This document shows, in pieces, positions 23,421 to 35,172 of a stretch of 64,000 nt of DNA; positions within the stretch are counted from its first letter, which is position 1; the number at the start of each line of letters is the position of its first letter. This stretch comes from Zygaena filipendulae (Eukaryota; Arthropoda; Insecta; Lepidoptera; Zygaenidae): the NCBI GenBank assembly GCA_907165275.2, contig OU015659.1:7420501-7484500 (forward strand), read 5' to 3'. Position numbers and translations under genes: made by a program. The notes beneath the pieces are model-generated. The model was not told where the DNA came from. It saw only the letters and a program-made list of their open reading frames with translations, and searched no databases.

Positions 23421-25035
23421 ATAAAAATAAGAATAAATATGCACGCGGATTATCCACTTTTATTTGTTATTAAATTCTACTTAAACTTATAAGGCTGTGA
23501 TGTTTTTTTCGTGCAACATGTCACTACTAATTTGGGATAGGAAAAAGGAGCGATTTTAGTCCCAGCGGAGAGATAAGGCAAGTGGACACTGGACACGTCA
23601 TAAGAGGGTACATTACGATGCGGTGCGCCGGGAGCCAGCCGGCTCTCCAACGTTAATTGCAAACATCGCAACAATGATTTATGAAGAGCTATCTTGTCTC
23701 GTGCTGCTAGCTTCACTGGCTGCAGGAAAGAGCTCCGCTATTCAAGATTATCTGTACGGGAGGCGAATGAGCCGAGATTTATTGTTCGTCCCGTTCGTGA
23801 GTAGGAAATACACAATGTGGTTTTCTCATCAGGTGCATGGCTACTGATAGGAAGCTTAGAAGCTACAAGTAAACATATAATATGTGTATAAAAGCAAAAT
23901 GGAAAACCCTAAAAAGAATTGTCATGTAAAGATCATTGGGTACGCTAACATGTCTCGTCTAAATGAAATTCAAACATATTCGCATTATGCAAATAAAGAT
24001 TCATACAATATAATAGCTAATATATCAGACATCAGTTCGACAGGAAATTCAATGTATTCATTGTCGGCATTGTGATTTATTTTTGACCATCAATGTTCCG
24101 TACAACCACACCTATTATTTGTAATACCATTGTCGAGTAACAAATAAAGTTAAGTGGGTTATTATCTGTTTGAGACGCTGCGCTGCAGAAATAGCTAACG
24201 TTATAAATAGACAAATAAAATGTTAAAGAAGAAATCTTCAAACTGTAATAAGATTAAGTACATTTCTCAAGGAAAATGTCTGGGAACAAAATCGTAATAA
24301 GAATCTTAATATATAATACAATTGAAGGCAGAAAGTCCGACATTATTCGAACGGCAAAAGGAAAAAAAAATTAATACGCGACTGGATTCCTTTGTCAACG
24401 AATCGATAAGAAATGTTCATAAAAGCTGTGTGTGTGTAGAATAAAACATCGTGTTTTAGAAAAAAATATTCACTTAGGTACGTTTTATTATATAAGTACG
24501 AAATATTTACACAGGTAGGTTTTAAATTAACTAAACTACATTAAGTAGGTACCTTACCTAGGACTTTAGCCCCTCTTTATTTTCTTTTTACATTTTTTTA
24601 AATTATTTGACTGTCGTCTAGGTACACAATTTGAAATCCTATTTTATTTTATTTTAATAATAACTATTTTGAGTGCGAAATAATAATTTGATTTTTCTAT
24701 ACCTACAAGTAACAAAAACTCTTTTGGGTAGGTAACAAGATTTTAGTAGGACTTAAAGAATTAGGTCGATTTAGTTACCTACCTATTCTTTCTACTTCAC
24801 TTACCTAAATAATTTACTTTATGCTATGTAAAATTTTATCTACTATACAAAGATAATTACCTAGTCATAAAAAAGATCTATTACTCGATATTTAATTTCA
24901 TAATATGTACCTAATCTATTCCACTTTTGTTACAAATGATAAGAAGGTCAGTGTTTTTTTTAAATAAAAGGTTATTAGACCTAAACATTATCTATGAATG
25001 ATCAATGATATGAAACTTACAGAGTACACTCAACA
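23421..25035. other. 3' flank of the chaoptin-like gene and intergenic DNA
   Basis: No second gene seen. For the minus-strand gene that ends at 25036, possible poly(A) signals are ATTAAA (reverse complement at 24891-24896) and two overlapping AATAAA (24643-24653). I cannot tell which is used. ORFs at 23477-23847 on both strands have no recognisable domain. Confidence 0.35.
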
Positions 25036-25322
25036 TCATCTCAGAAGTATGGTCCAAACCAGCGCGATAAGTGTATAGAGGAGGTCGTTGTAGTTGGGGT
25101 GTGCTTCGCTGGAGAGGGCGCTCGCGTGGCACTCCGCCTCGTCGGCGCGCAGCTGCAGCAGCGACACGCGCCGCCCCGCCCGGTCCTTGCATGTGGCGGC
25201 GCGCACGGCCCGCCGCAGCTCGCCCCCGGCCTCATTCTCTTGCAGCCAGCGCCGCAGCCATGCGCCCAGCCATGACAACTCGCATTCACACCGTAGCGGA
25301 TTTCCCGCCAGAATTAGACCGC
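25036..25322 (-). CDS. Chaoptin-like gene, exon 5 (C-cap and hydrophobic tail)
   Basis: The acceptor is TTTTCTAG|GCGGTC, and the stop TGA is at 25038-25036. It encodes the LRR C-terminal cysteine cap (C-x-C, then two more cysteines), an Arg/Ala/Glu-rich stretch and a 14-residue hydrophobic end with a single Arg after it. The coding part is very GC-rich; the two plus-strand ORFs over it are shadows. Confidence 0.9.
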
Positions 25323-28300
25323 CTAGAAAACAAAAGAATCGTTTCAGTCGATATCGCAAAGAATATAATGAATAATACAATCTGACGTCATGACCGTAAT
25401 CTCATCGAAATAACCTTGCTTAATAATGATATCTTGGTTGTTGACGGATGAAAATCCTACCGAAATCACGCGTGTCACGTTTGTCTTCGTTATATAACCC
25501 TGGGCAGGAAACTGGTTTTCAAGAGAATCAATCTAACATTGTCAATGGCGTTTCGCCATAATTGAGTAGATCAACAACCTATTTTGAATACTAAGAAACA
25601 TTATCATTGGCAGAATTATACTAGGTAATAGACGCCATTATTAAAGAAGAATTATATCTTGCTCGTAGAAAGACAGGCAAATTTGTTGAATTATATATTT
25701 GATTTTATCTGGTTTATTTTTATGGTGTGTATTACATTTCTGAAATATGTATATTCGTTTTTACAATTCATTCATTGTAGTCAATAGGAATTCGAAAATA
25801 AAACCACAAAAAATACAGTTCAATACAATTTTAGGGCTTTATCACATAATTATGCGATTTTGTCGCTCTAATATTAACGTCTAATAGTCGTTGCGTTAGA
25901 GCACCTTTGAAACGTTTATTTTTCAAAGAGAGTTGAGAAATACAGCCATTTGAAATGTTAGCAAATCAACTTGCTCTAGCTGGAGGAAGCTGTTTCGATG
26001 TTTATCATATTACCTTTTACTACCAAATTTTTTTTTTGTACAGCTTTCAAAAAAAAAAAACATTAACATGTATGCTACATTGTGATTTGTTATTTTATAG
26101 ATAGGAGAAGTGTACAATATTTACCTGATAACAATTTCGTTGCTACGTGACTCCAACTAGTAAAGTTTGGATAGAAGATAGCTGGGTTAAGTGTCGTCAG
26201 TTGGTTATAACTTATGTCAAGACCCAACTGAGGAACTTGCCCTAAATGTTTCATGAGAGCTGTGGGCAGTTCACACAATGATGTCGAAGTTATTCTGATA
26301 AAAATCTCTTGGTTTTCGGCGAACGCTTCGAACGCCTCATCTGATATGCTGAGCAGACTTTCTCCTCTTATTTCTAAGTATCGAATGTTTTTTGCGTCAA
26401 TACCTCTTAGCTGGTTTTCCATTACTTTATCGGTCCAGTGTATTATTAATTTATACAGAGAAGGAATAGATGAAGTTATATTGGAAATGCGAAACGTGGC
26501 ATGGTTTACTGACGACCACGTTTCTATGTGGAGCAAGCGGAGAGATGTTAGGGGACGGAAAGAATCTTGGTCAATTATATCTAAATATTTAAGCCCATTA
26601 AGATTTAAATGTGATAAGTTGCTTAACCATCTGAAACTATTTGGCGTAATTCTTACAACGGGGTTAAACGACAAATCGAGAATGTTTAAGTTGTTTAAAT
26701 GATGCCACATTTTTGGCACTAAAGAAGTTAGACGATTGTAACTTAGATCTAAATAGCGCAGATTAACTAACCTTTTGGCATCAGTCTCTTTAAAACTGTT
26801 AATAAAATTAGAAGACAAATTGAGGTGTGTTAAATTTGTGAGTGGTAGATAAGGCACTGACTTTATACTTATATTTGCAAGATTCAAATGCCTTAACTTT
26901 GGAAGATTGTGAAACAATTCCTTAAAGTTAGCCTTCAAAGAATTAGAACTCAGGTCTAGCTGACTTAAGCCACCGAGACTTGAAAAAGTGTTATCTGACA
27001 AAACAGTCAACAAATTATGGCCTAAATTTAAATTTAGTAGGAATTGAGTATTCCGAAATATATTATTATCTAAATATTCTATATTGTTATGCGACAAATC
27101 TAGATACCTTAATGTGAAGCCTATTTGAGAAAGCGCAGTAACTGGAAATATTGTAATCTCGTTGTAACTTAAATCTAAATGTTCTATGATAGTGTTTTTA
27201 AAAATATCTCTAGGTAGTAGTCTTAAATAATTGTGGTCCAGTTTTAAATATCGTAGCTTATTCAAATTATAAAACTGCTCTACTGCTAATTGAGAAATAA
27301 CGTTAAAAGATAGGTCTATTATTTGTAGAGCCGACAATTCCGAAAAAGATTTTCTTTTAACATTGTTAATACTATTTTTATGCAGATCTAATATTTCTAA
27401 ATAAATTGACTCTCCAAACGCATTGTTAGAAATCTGAGTAATTTTATTATGAGACAGTATAATTTGTCTCACAGATGATTCTATCGCTATACAAAAACTT
27501 ATTGGCACCTCGTTAAAATGATTGTGGGATCCATCAAAAACGTTTACAAAAAGCTTACAATATTCACCTTCGATGGTATTAATTATATTACGACTTACGT
27601 TCAAAGTGAACATTACATTTTCACTGGAAACGTTGTAAAACGTGTTAAGTAACAAACGTGTCAAATTATTCTCTTGTAGTTCCAATATTTCCAATTTTGG
27701 CAAATTAACAAATGTTTCAGCTTCCACGGAATCAATTAAATTACCCGCAAGAGACAAATATGTTAAGTTTGGCAAGTTTGTGAAACTCTGTTTAGTTAAG
27801 TTATTGATACGGTTGTAAGATAGATCTAAGTTTCTTAAATCCAGCATATTAGAAAAAGTATTTTTACCTATGGAGCTTATAAAATTATATGCGATTCTTA
27901 TATTGTTAATGGATATTGATACGTTTTGATAGTTATCAATAACAATTTCTACGATTCTATTGTACTCTAAATTTAAGTATTTCAAATGAGGAAATCCCGC
28001 AATGTCGGACAGTCTAAGAATATGAAAATCGTTATTATCAAATGATAACCAACTCAGATTATCTAAAACATCTTCAACCTCAAAAGGAAAATAACCACTA
28101 AAAAGAGTCGAAGACGATTCCAATATGCGCAGGGAACTGGTTACGTTTGAAAAGGATTGCGGATGCACATAGTACAAGTCGTTGAAGCTCAAGTTAATCT
28201 CTTTTACTGGCATACTCGGCGGAAAAACATTCTTATAAATCTGAGCAATCCTGTTACCTCTCAAATTGAGAGTCACCAAAGAACTGGACCACTCGAGGAA

Positions 28301-31300
28301 ATCGTTGGGCAACAAATTGGATATTCTATTATAGCTTAAGTCGAGATAACGTATGGATCCCGGCACGAGCGATTGAAGTGCAAAGGGCATCAAAGTTAAA
28401 AAGTTGCCGGCCAGCGATAGCGTTTGGATTCTAGGCGGGAGGGTGGGCGAGTCTTCTAGCTGGTTGTAAGCTAGAGATAAATGACGGAGTCGCGCGACCT
28501 CGGCCAAGCTGTCCGGCAGCTGAGACAATTTGTTGTGCTCCACTTCTAAATGCTCCAGTGAGTTTTTTAAAGATAAAAACATATCCCTGTAAATAAATTT
28601 CAGCTTGTTGTAAGAAATAGACAACTTTTCAATGCGATTGTTTTTGTAAACAATTTTGGGAACGTGTGTGAGTTCATTGTAGTCTAGAATGATCTGCCTT
28701 ATTTGAACTTTGTGTAAAAGAAATATTTCTAAGGAATCGTTAATTCTATTGTTACTGAAGTCGAATTTTTCCAATTTTTTTGTTTTATTAATTGAACAAG
28801 TATGGTAATCATCAAATGATAGAAAATTATGTCTGGAATAGACAGCCTGTAATCTAGGTAGATTAAAAAGTAAGTCACAAGGAAACTTGTGTAGGAAGTT
28901 ATTTGACAACCTAATTATAGTAAGGGAAGGAGGCAAGGAGTCTGGACTGATAAAGCGTAAGTGGTTTCCTTCTAAGCCCAGCTGCAATAGGTGGCGCAAG
29001 GACGCGAGGGCTTGCGATTTCAAGTGGTTTATTTGATTGTTACTGAGCGTCAAACTTGTCAGAGTTTCTTCCAAATGATGCCATTGAATATCCGGATCAA
29101 CGTGAGCGATATTGTTACTAAAACAAACGTTAGTATTTATAAAGGCATGAAAAATTTCCGTAGCAAAACTTAAATAGAATTTGGATTAGGAAATTTCCGC
29201 TTACTTTTGTAAGTTTAACCAGTTTAAAACTTTTAAATCTTTTAATCCATGCTGAGGTATTTCTGTGAATTCATTGTAACTAAGGTCTAAAGAGGCGAGT
29301 GTCCCGGCCATGGAACTGAAATAAAATGATTTAATTGAAAATAGGATTATCTCTTTTATTCATTTTAAGTTTTCTTTGAAGTTGAAATGTGTTGTTCGTA
29401 CCTGAAAGCGTTTTGTTCGATGAAATGTAACTTGTTAGCTACTAGAACTAAAGTTTGAAGTCGCAGGCCATCGAGTGCGCTCTCTGGGAGCACTTCCAGG
29501 TTTGACATGCTTATGTCCAGGTGTTGAAGCTTTACGTGGGGCCATTCTGCAAAATAAAGTACACTTTAAAAATTTAAACACTGACTTGAAAAAAATACTC
29601 TGTTAATATCGACAGCAGACGCAGCTAAAGTTAAAATAATAATTTTAAATAGCATACATGTAATGTCACGAATTTCTGAGTAAATAGTAATTTATCCTGG
29701 AATGAAAGTAGCGGTACATTCCAAGTTCCGGCATGGGTGCCCTGGGATGCCTCGTAAAACTAAAGCCATCAAACATAATGCGCCGAACACGTGTTTCATC
29801 AGGCCTTCCATTTACAGACATTTTGATAAGGATTTTTTGTGAAAATACTTCATCTAATAAAAACAAACCGGTCGGATTTAGGTATAACCACGGTTTGAAG
29901 TTATCGGGGTAAGTTGTGTCGTTTTTAAGCATCGGTGCATTAAGTATTCAGTTGACTTAGCGTAAGATTAACTGTCTGTTATTAATTTGTGAAAACACTG
30001 GTTTATAAAACATTTAAAACAAAACCTTAAAAACAATAAATTTTCTTTCTTCAAAAGAGACCTGTCTTTAGTTTCCAATTCCATTGCCTAAATGCATTGA
30101 TATAACCGTATTTTTTATGAAATTGCTAGAATTTAATGCATATTAGCGCCGGTCCCGATGAGATGACACAATAATGATATTATGATATGTTAGATTGAAC
30201 GAATTTAATTTCCAACTAGAAAAAAATATTTTTTAAGTTCAAGTATAGGTAGGTGATGATTATCGGTTCTTTGGCAATAGGTAGATAGATACACGTGAAA
30301 CTATTCAGTGCAATTATCGCGAATGATCTTGGCAATATCGAATTTTTAATGGAAAAGTTGTAGGGATTTGCTTCCCAAGCCAGCACCCTGCTGAAAGAAA
30401 CATGGTTATTTATTGCTATCCGGTGGCCGAAGCGGCGCGCGCGGCGCGCGTGCACTATCGCTCTACTCACTATCTATCTACATTCAACAACGACGCGTGT
30501 CTAGTTGTGATCGTCATTGATTGGAACAACTGACAATCTGTAATTATGAAAAAAGCTTCACAAATTTTCCTTATAGCATTGCAATTTGTTATTTAGTAGG
30601 TACCTACGAGTGCAAAACGCATGAAACTGCTGCAATATGTTAGGATAAATCTAGTGGTGCCTCACGCGAGCATCAACTAGGTACATATAATTTTTTTTAT
30701 TTTTGAGTTTTCCATGAATTTCTTTTGGTTGCAAGCAGGTTGCGTTGTAATTGTTATAAAAAAATTCACACCGACACAGAATAGGTAGGTACCAGTTTTT
30801 GAAAATCTTTGGATGCGGTGAGAGTAGAATTTCAAGGTTGAATTTGAGAGTCATTGAGAGTAGCGTTTCTAACAAATTGTATCCGACGCGAAAAGGGACG
30901 GAAATAAGTAATCAACCAAAGAGAGCAAAAAAAAGAGAAGTGAGTTAGTATCAATTAACCTTGCCGGGCTCGTTTGTGTTCTCCTATTCGTGACGTCATA
31001 TAAGAAGTTCACTCACTGAAATCTACAATTTTTAACGCATAGAAAAATAAGGAACGAATCGTTATTCACATACCTAACGATCGCGTAAAATCGTCCAATC
31101 AAAAGTCCAGTTTTGCGTCAGCACGTGAGAAAACGATTCGTTCCTTAGTTTTCTATGCGTTAACGATTGTAGATTTTCAACTTGGCTAAGGGGGCTATAA
31201 TGAGATGCACGCGAGTTTTAAGTCTTAGTTATTTTTTTTCCTTAGTTATAGCCACATTGAAACGTGGACACTTTAATAATAATCCACTTCATCTACTAGA

Positions 31301-32159
31301 TCCCTGAGACATTATAAGCTTTAAGCTTGTGTCGTGGAAACCAAGCAAAAGTGGAATAATATACTACAAATGTTACATAATATAGATATATTATATACTA
31401 TAGAATATAGATATATTATAAACACGCCCAGATTGGAAAGTAGAACACTGTATTCATCACACAAAGTCCACCTCCACCTAGGGTTGCCAGACCCAAAAAC
31501 ACGAAAGCAGCTTTGAAGTTGGACGTAATTATGTTCTAAAAGCCGGACAATATTTCATAGTTTTACAATTACTAGTCTTATTTAAATTTTTTACCATGTT
31601 TTTGTATTAAGCTTGGTATCACGGAGAAATATCAATCAGACCAAAGAGGTTTCGGTTGCCCTTCGTTGCCCGAAGGATATGTTGGCGACTGTTCACGAAC
31701 TTTACCGAAACAGACCTTATTTTTCTCTCAGGGTAAAGTGACGTGAGTCGAAAGTCGACTTTCAACTCGCGTGACCAGACAAATAGCCTAACAAAAGCCC
31801 GATGGTCCGGACGAGATAATATTTGGTCCGAAACGTCCGTAAAAGTCAAACTTGTCCGACTAAAGCTGGACAACTGGCAACTCTATCCCCATCGGGAATC
31901 GTAATCGGAACCTCTTGATTAGCGGGGAGGCATGGTGACCTATACTGCGCCAGTCGGGTCGTCAAGTCGTTTCAGTTATTGAGGTACCTGGATAGCGATG
32001 CAGCGGCACCGCGGTGCAGGACATGTGCGCCGCACGGCAGCTGCACAGCGGGCTGTCGGCGCATGGCTCCAGGCGCTCGGGCGCCAGTGGCCCCGCCAGC
32101 AGGCACACCAGCGCGACGCAGCGCAGCGCTCCCCGCGCGCATGCGTCGCGCAACACCAT
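25036..32159 (-). CDS. Chaoptin-like leucine-rich-repeat cell-surface protein (five exons)
   Basis: Joined minus-strand exons 32159-31988, 29546-29402, 29315-29205, 29117-26125 and 25322-25036 give about 1235 residues; every intron is GT-AG and all phases agree. Residues 1-26 look like a signal peptide (core CVALVCLLAGPLA). Cysteines 33, 39, 41 and 48 form an N-terminal cap. Then LRRs of LxxLxLSxNxI type continue to about residue 1130, followed by a C-terminal cap (NPLRCECELSW near 1148) and a hydrophobic end (LLYTLIALVWTILL), as expected of a GPI signal. Length, architecture and the stretch ending in LGQVPQLGLDISYN match Drosophila chaoptin, a 1315-residue GPI-anchored photoreceptor adhesion protein. 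Insects have several chaoptin paralogues, so orthology and eye function are not shown. The ATG at 32159 has G at -3 and +4; an in-frame ATG at 32177 is weaker, and a TAA lies upstream. Confidence 0.93.
26125..29117 (-). CDS. Chaoptin-like gene, exon 4 (main LRR exon)
   Basis: A single 2993-base exon with acceptor TTGTTTTAG|TAACAA and donor TTATCAG|GTAAAT. About 997 codons hold some forty LRRs with no stop. The ORF that begins at 29074 opens with TTG, not ATG; the true frame continues upstream to the acceptor. It is AT-rich in codon choice, unlike exons 1 and 5. Confidence 0.95.
29205..29315 (-). CDS. Chaoptin-like gene, exon 3
   Basis: Acceptor TTTCAG|TTCCA, donor CAAAA|GTAAGC; 111 bases. 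It encodes LASLDLSYNEFTEIPQHGL and LKVLNWLNLQ, one and a half LRRs that continue without a break into exon 4. The introns on either side are only 86 and 87 bases long. Confidence 0.9.
29402..29546 (-). CDS. Chaoptin-like gene, exon 2
   Basis: Acceptor TTTGCAG|AATGG, donor TTTCAG|GTACG. It encodes about 48 residues carrying the first two LRRs (LQHLDISMSNLEVLPESAL, then LQTLVLVANKLHFIEQNAF). Too short for an ORF scan; found by splice phase and LRR spacing. Confidence 0.9.
31003..31195 (-). mobile_element. MITE family I, copy 2 (in intron 1)
   Basis: TTAACGCATAGAAAAATAAG and CTTAGTTTTCTATGCGTTAA form the inverted arms; the right edge matches copy 1 (CAACTTGGCTAAGGGG). The core (AAAAGTCCAGTTTTGCG) is the reverse complement of the core at 9425-9613, so the two copies lie in opposite orientation. 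The left edge is diverged. Confidence 0.75.
31479..31885. mobile_element. hAT-like non-autonomous element (in intron 1)
   Basis: Ends TAGGGTTGCCAG and CTGGCAACTCTA are inverted repeats with one mismatch, of the same type as 3760-4087. The interior is non-coding. The flanking 8-mers (CCTCCACC and TCCCCATC) do not form a convincing duplication, so the exact ends are uncertain. Confidence 0.6.
31988..32159 (-). CDS. Chaoptin-like gene, exon 1 (signal peptide and N-cap)
   Basis: Encodes residues 1-57 plus one base. The donor is CCAG|GTACCT. Four cysteines with spacing C-x5-C-x-C-x6-C close the first LRR. The exon is strikingly GC-rich compared with exon 4, and the opposite-strand ORFs here are shadows of it. 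Confidence 0.88.
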
Positions 32160-33078
32160 CACTGTGCACACCGACATACAGCACACCCGACATTATTTCC
32201 ACGTTTTGTCACAACAATATTATTTCCCACTGGCTGGATGGATATTATAGCGGGTGACCCAAATTAAAAATGAACAGCGAGAACTATTTTCTTGAGCATA
32301 GAAATTTTTAAATAACCGATAGGTCAGTTGTTTTTTTAAACTTGAAATGTTTGTTGTGCTAATTGCTACGAATATTATTTGACTATTCAATTAACTTTCC
32401 ATTTACCTTACATGCCCATTGCCCGTAGAGTCCCATATTTTTGTTCCGCTTATTATTATTATCAGTCTCGTATAATAAAGTCTTTTAGAGATTTTTTTAA
32501 TAACATTCCGAATATGTAGGAGATAAACATATTACAATACGAGATATACTCGAATGTATTATTCGCACAATTGGATGTGAGAATAAAAAGCAAATCTGGC
32601 AAATTCACGAGGGTATTCATTAACTGACGCGACAGCGACGCTTGATGTTTGGAAAATACTGCGACATAATCTGATCTACGTTAAAATCACTTTTACAAAG
32701 TGAAGCTAAAGTTAGTTGAATTACGATTGTGTTTTTGCATATTAGTACGTACCTATTTTAAAAGTACTAAAAAATATAGCTCTTAAAATCATTTAACATT
32801 TCGCCATAGAAATAGAGTAAGTTAATTGAGTTAGAATACGTATACTTTGTAAAATCCTTTGCATATTCTACAGGAATATATACGACATCAACGTTAACTT
32901 ATTAAATTGTTACGCTAAAATTATCAAAGACACCTCTTGAACGGCAAATGTTGTATGCTGAGGTATATGTGCCAGGTGCTTATTGGCGTTCGGGAGAATA
33001 CAGTTTGGAGAAATGCCAAAGGTTGGCGGCTGGAGAAATTCTGAATGCACTGGAGTTCCGTTTAGAATTTTGGTTGCA
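32160..33078. other. Upstream region of the chaoptin-like gene
   Basis: It should contain the promoter and 5' untranslated region of the minus-strand gene. I see no strong TATA box; CTATAATATCC on the minus strand near 32245 is the nearest candidate. No other gene seen. Confidence 0.35.
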
Positions 33079-33640
33079 CAGGCCCGATTCACTATGACCT
33101 ACTGTGTAACAGTAACGCGCCAAAAAATTGTTAGCCTCGTGTCCAATGAAACTTCACTTCAATAACATATACAGGCAGGTTGACATTACGGTCAAACAAA
33201 GGACTTATCCAAAACTTGCTATGCTAACTGTGCTTACATTTAACTAATAAAAATACAATTAAAAAAAACTAAGAAGTCACAGAGAAAAAAAAAATCGTGA
33301 ATTTACCTGGATGAATGACATTAAGTATACCTATTTGATTTGTCAGCACGCTATCGGCAAAAGAAAGAAAAGAGGCGTTGTATGATCCACCAGTGCGCCG
33401 ACAATTTTCGTGAACAGTTTTGTTATACGTAATTTTTTTTGTTGATAATATTTGACACGAGTATCGAATACTGAACCCCATTGAATACTGAAACTTTTTT
33501 TCATTACGTTCTCTATAACCTTACGCTCTGTACTGTTAACGTGTACCTACCTATTTTGTGTTTTTTTGCCATCTTAAGTATTTGGGGTCGTGTTATAGGA
33601 ACGCGCGGCAAGGAATGTTTCTGGTCACAGTGAATCAGTG
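33079..33640 (+). mobile_element. MITE family H, copy 4, diverged with extra internal sequence
   Basis: The left end CAGGCCCGATTCACTATGAC continues as in copy 1 through AACGCGCCAAAAAATTGTTA and AATGAAACTTCACTTC. The right end, GCAAGGAATGTTTCTGGTCA followed by CAGTGAATCAG, resembles the right end of copy 2. About 370 bases between them are unrelated to the family. Confidence 0.5.
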
Positions 33641-33859
33641 CGTTAGGTGCCGTCTGAGTGCACTCGCTTGCCGCAAATGTGTCTTTGTGTAATTTCGATG
33701 ATTCGTTCGTCTATCCGTTTGTATCATATTAGTGAATTAACTTAGTTGCATGCAGATAAGAAAGCAATGAGGTTACTGAAAACCACGATATATGTAGGTT
33801 GTACCTATTTTTGACTAGGTATTGTTGACAAAATATTGATGAGTGAAGTTAATTTAACT

Positions 33860-34040
33860 ATACTAGCTGTATACTGCATTAACTTCGGAGTATTTAACTA
33901 TACTAGTTGTTTCGGAGAGGAATTCTGGGATGAAAGTACTCTAAATAATTTTCTGCGCCTCTGAAAACGTGTACCTACCTGTTCAAAATTTCATAACGAC
34001 TAGTTAGATAGTTAAAGCGTGAAAGCCTAGTAAACAAACA
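33860..34040 (+). repeat. Dispersed repeat family A, diverged
   Basis: ACTATACTAGCTGTATACTG, a repeated ACTATACTAGTTGT, GAATTCTGGGATGAAAGTAC, CTGAAAACGTGTACC and AAGCGTGAAAGCCTAGTAAA. Its 3' end runs into the AAATT microsatellite. Confidence 0.7.
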
Positions 34041-34098
34041 ATTAAATTAAATTAAATTAAATTAAATTAAATTAAATTAAATTAAATTAAATTAAATT
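34041..34098. repeat. AAATT pentanucleotide microsatellite
   Basis: About eleven uninterrupted AAATT/ATTAA repeats, at the place where the tail of a family A copy would end. Confidence 0.95.
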
Positions 34099-34349
34099 GG
34101 GAACACATATTTGACACCTTTCTGGAAGTTAGAAATACAACTACAAATAGGTTTACTTAGCAATGTTATGTTCCTTTCAGAACCGCGTAGGTAAGTATAT
34201 GACATAATAATATGTGGTCTAATTGGCCAATTAATGTGGCCGGCCATTTCATGAAGTGGTAGCATTATTATTTAATGGTATTGTGAGTTAATTAACTTAT
34301 TTTAACGTCTACAGGCAACATGCATATTTTTCTGACTTTACTGGAACAT

Positions 34350-34605
34350 ATCTATACTATAATAAAAGAGTAGAATTCGCGATTCTGTACATTGAACATT
34401 TTTACCTAAAATTGAGAGGGGTGATAAAAGAAGAGTAACCAAGCCCAAAAAAAGTTTTTAAAATTCTTTTCTGTCTTTCTATCTGTCTGTTTGTTTGAAA
34501 TAATCTACATATGTATAGGCTTTGTTTTATTGAAATCGGATGTCAGGAAAAAAGTTTTTGTATAAAAACCTTTCATGCGGGTGAAACCACGGGGCACAGC
34601 TAGTT
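34350..34605 (-). repeat. Dispersed repeat family B, copy 2
   Basis: The reverse complement of 9845-10150: AAAAGAGTAGAATTCGCGAT, CTAAAATTGAGAGGGGTGAT, AAAAGAAGAGTAACC, TTTATTGAAATCGGATGTC and GGGTGAAACCACGGGGCACA. It is internally shorter than copy 1. Confidence 0.8.
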
Positions 34606-35172
34606 TAACAATAAGTATATGCTATTTTGTATGCTGACTCTAGCAGCCTCTTTACTAATTCAACGTCATGTTTTATAATGTAAAAGTGTTCATAACGTCG
34701 ATCCACTAAGCCCTGGAATTTAAGTTACCTACCCTTTTATGTGGTAAGAGTCGAGAGCCGAGATATTTCATTTATCTTTAGAAATATTTCAATTCCAGAC
34801 TATTGTGTATGACGAGTTATTTTTATACGGGCAATTCTTTGCGTAATTTTGAGTAAACATTGGCACTTCATTGTTTTTTTCTTTTCTTTTGCGATACCTA
34901 ATTGAAACATTAGACTCGCGCGACCGTGAAAAGTGAAGGTAATGGAAGAAGTGACCGCGCAAAGGGGAATTAATGACTGGGAGAGATTGTATGAGTCATC
35001 CAATTTAAATATTTAATGGACAAAATGAAATATTGATTTAATTAAATCAACTGCTATATCGTTGCTTAAGTTCTAACACCAAGGAAGTCAAAATATGCAA
35101 CTTATCAGGAGAGAAAAACAAGAAACTGTTTCATTTTGCATCAAACAACTGTTTAGAGTTAAGTTTATTAAA
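34606..35172. other. Intergenic, no gene seen
   Basis: No supported feature; the 67-codon minus-strand ORF at 34800-35003 has no motif. Confidence 0.4.

Larger units (their letters stand above)
29547..31987 (-). other. Intron 1 of the chaoptin-like gene
   Basis: 2441 bases. It contains MITE family I copy 2 (31003-31195) and a hAT-like element (31479-31885), a short AT palindrome at 31375-31425, and a GC-rich block at 30425-30460. Short ORFs within it have no recognisable domain. Confidence 0.8.

Noticed and set aside
25071..25385. Two plus-strand ORFs of 93 and 104 codons over the end of the chaoptin-like gene
   Set aside because: They are shadows of GC-rich exon 5 on the minus strand, which has matching splice phase and a conserved cysteine cap.
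31979..32267. Three plus-strand ORFs of 78-92 codons
   Set aside because: Shadows of GC-rich exon 1; composition is Arg/Ala/His-rich without domains.
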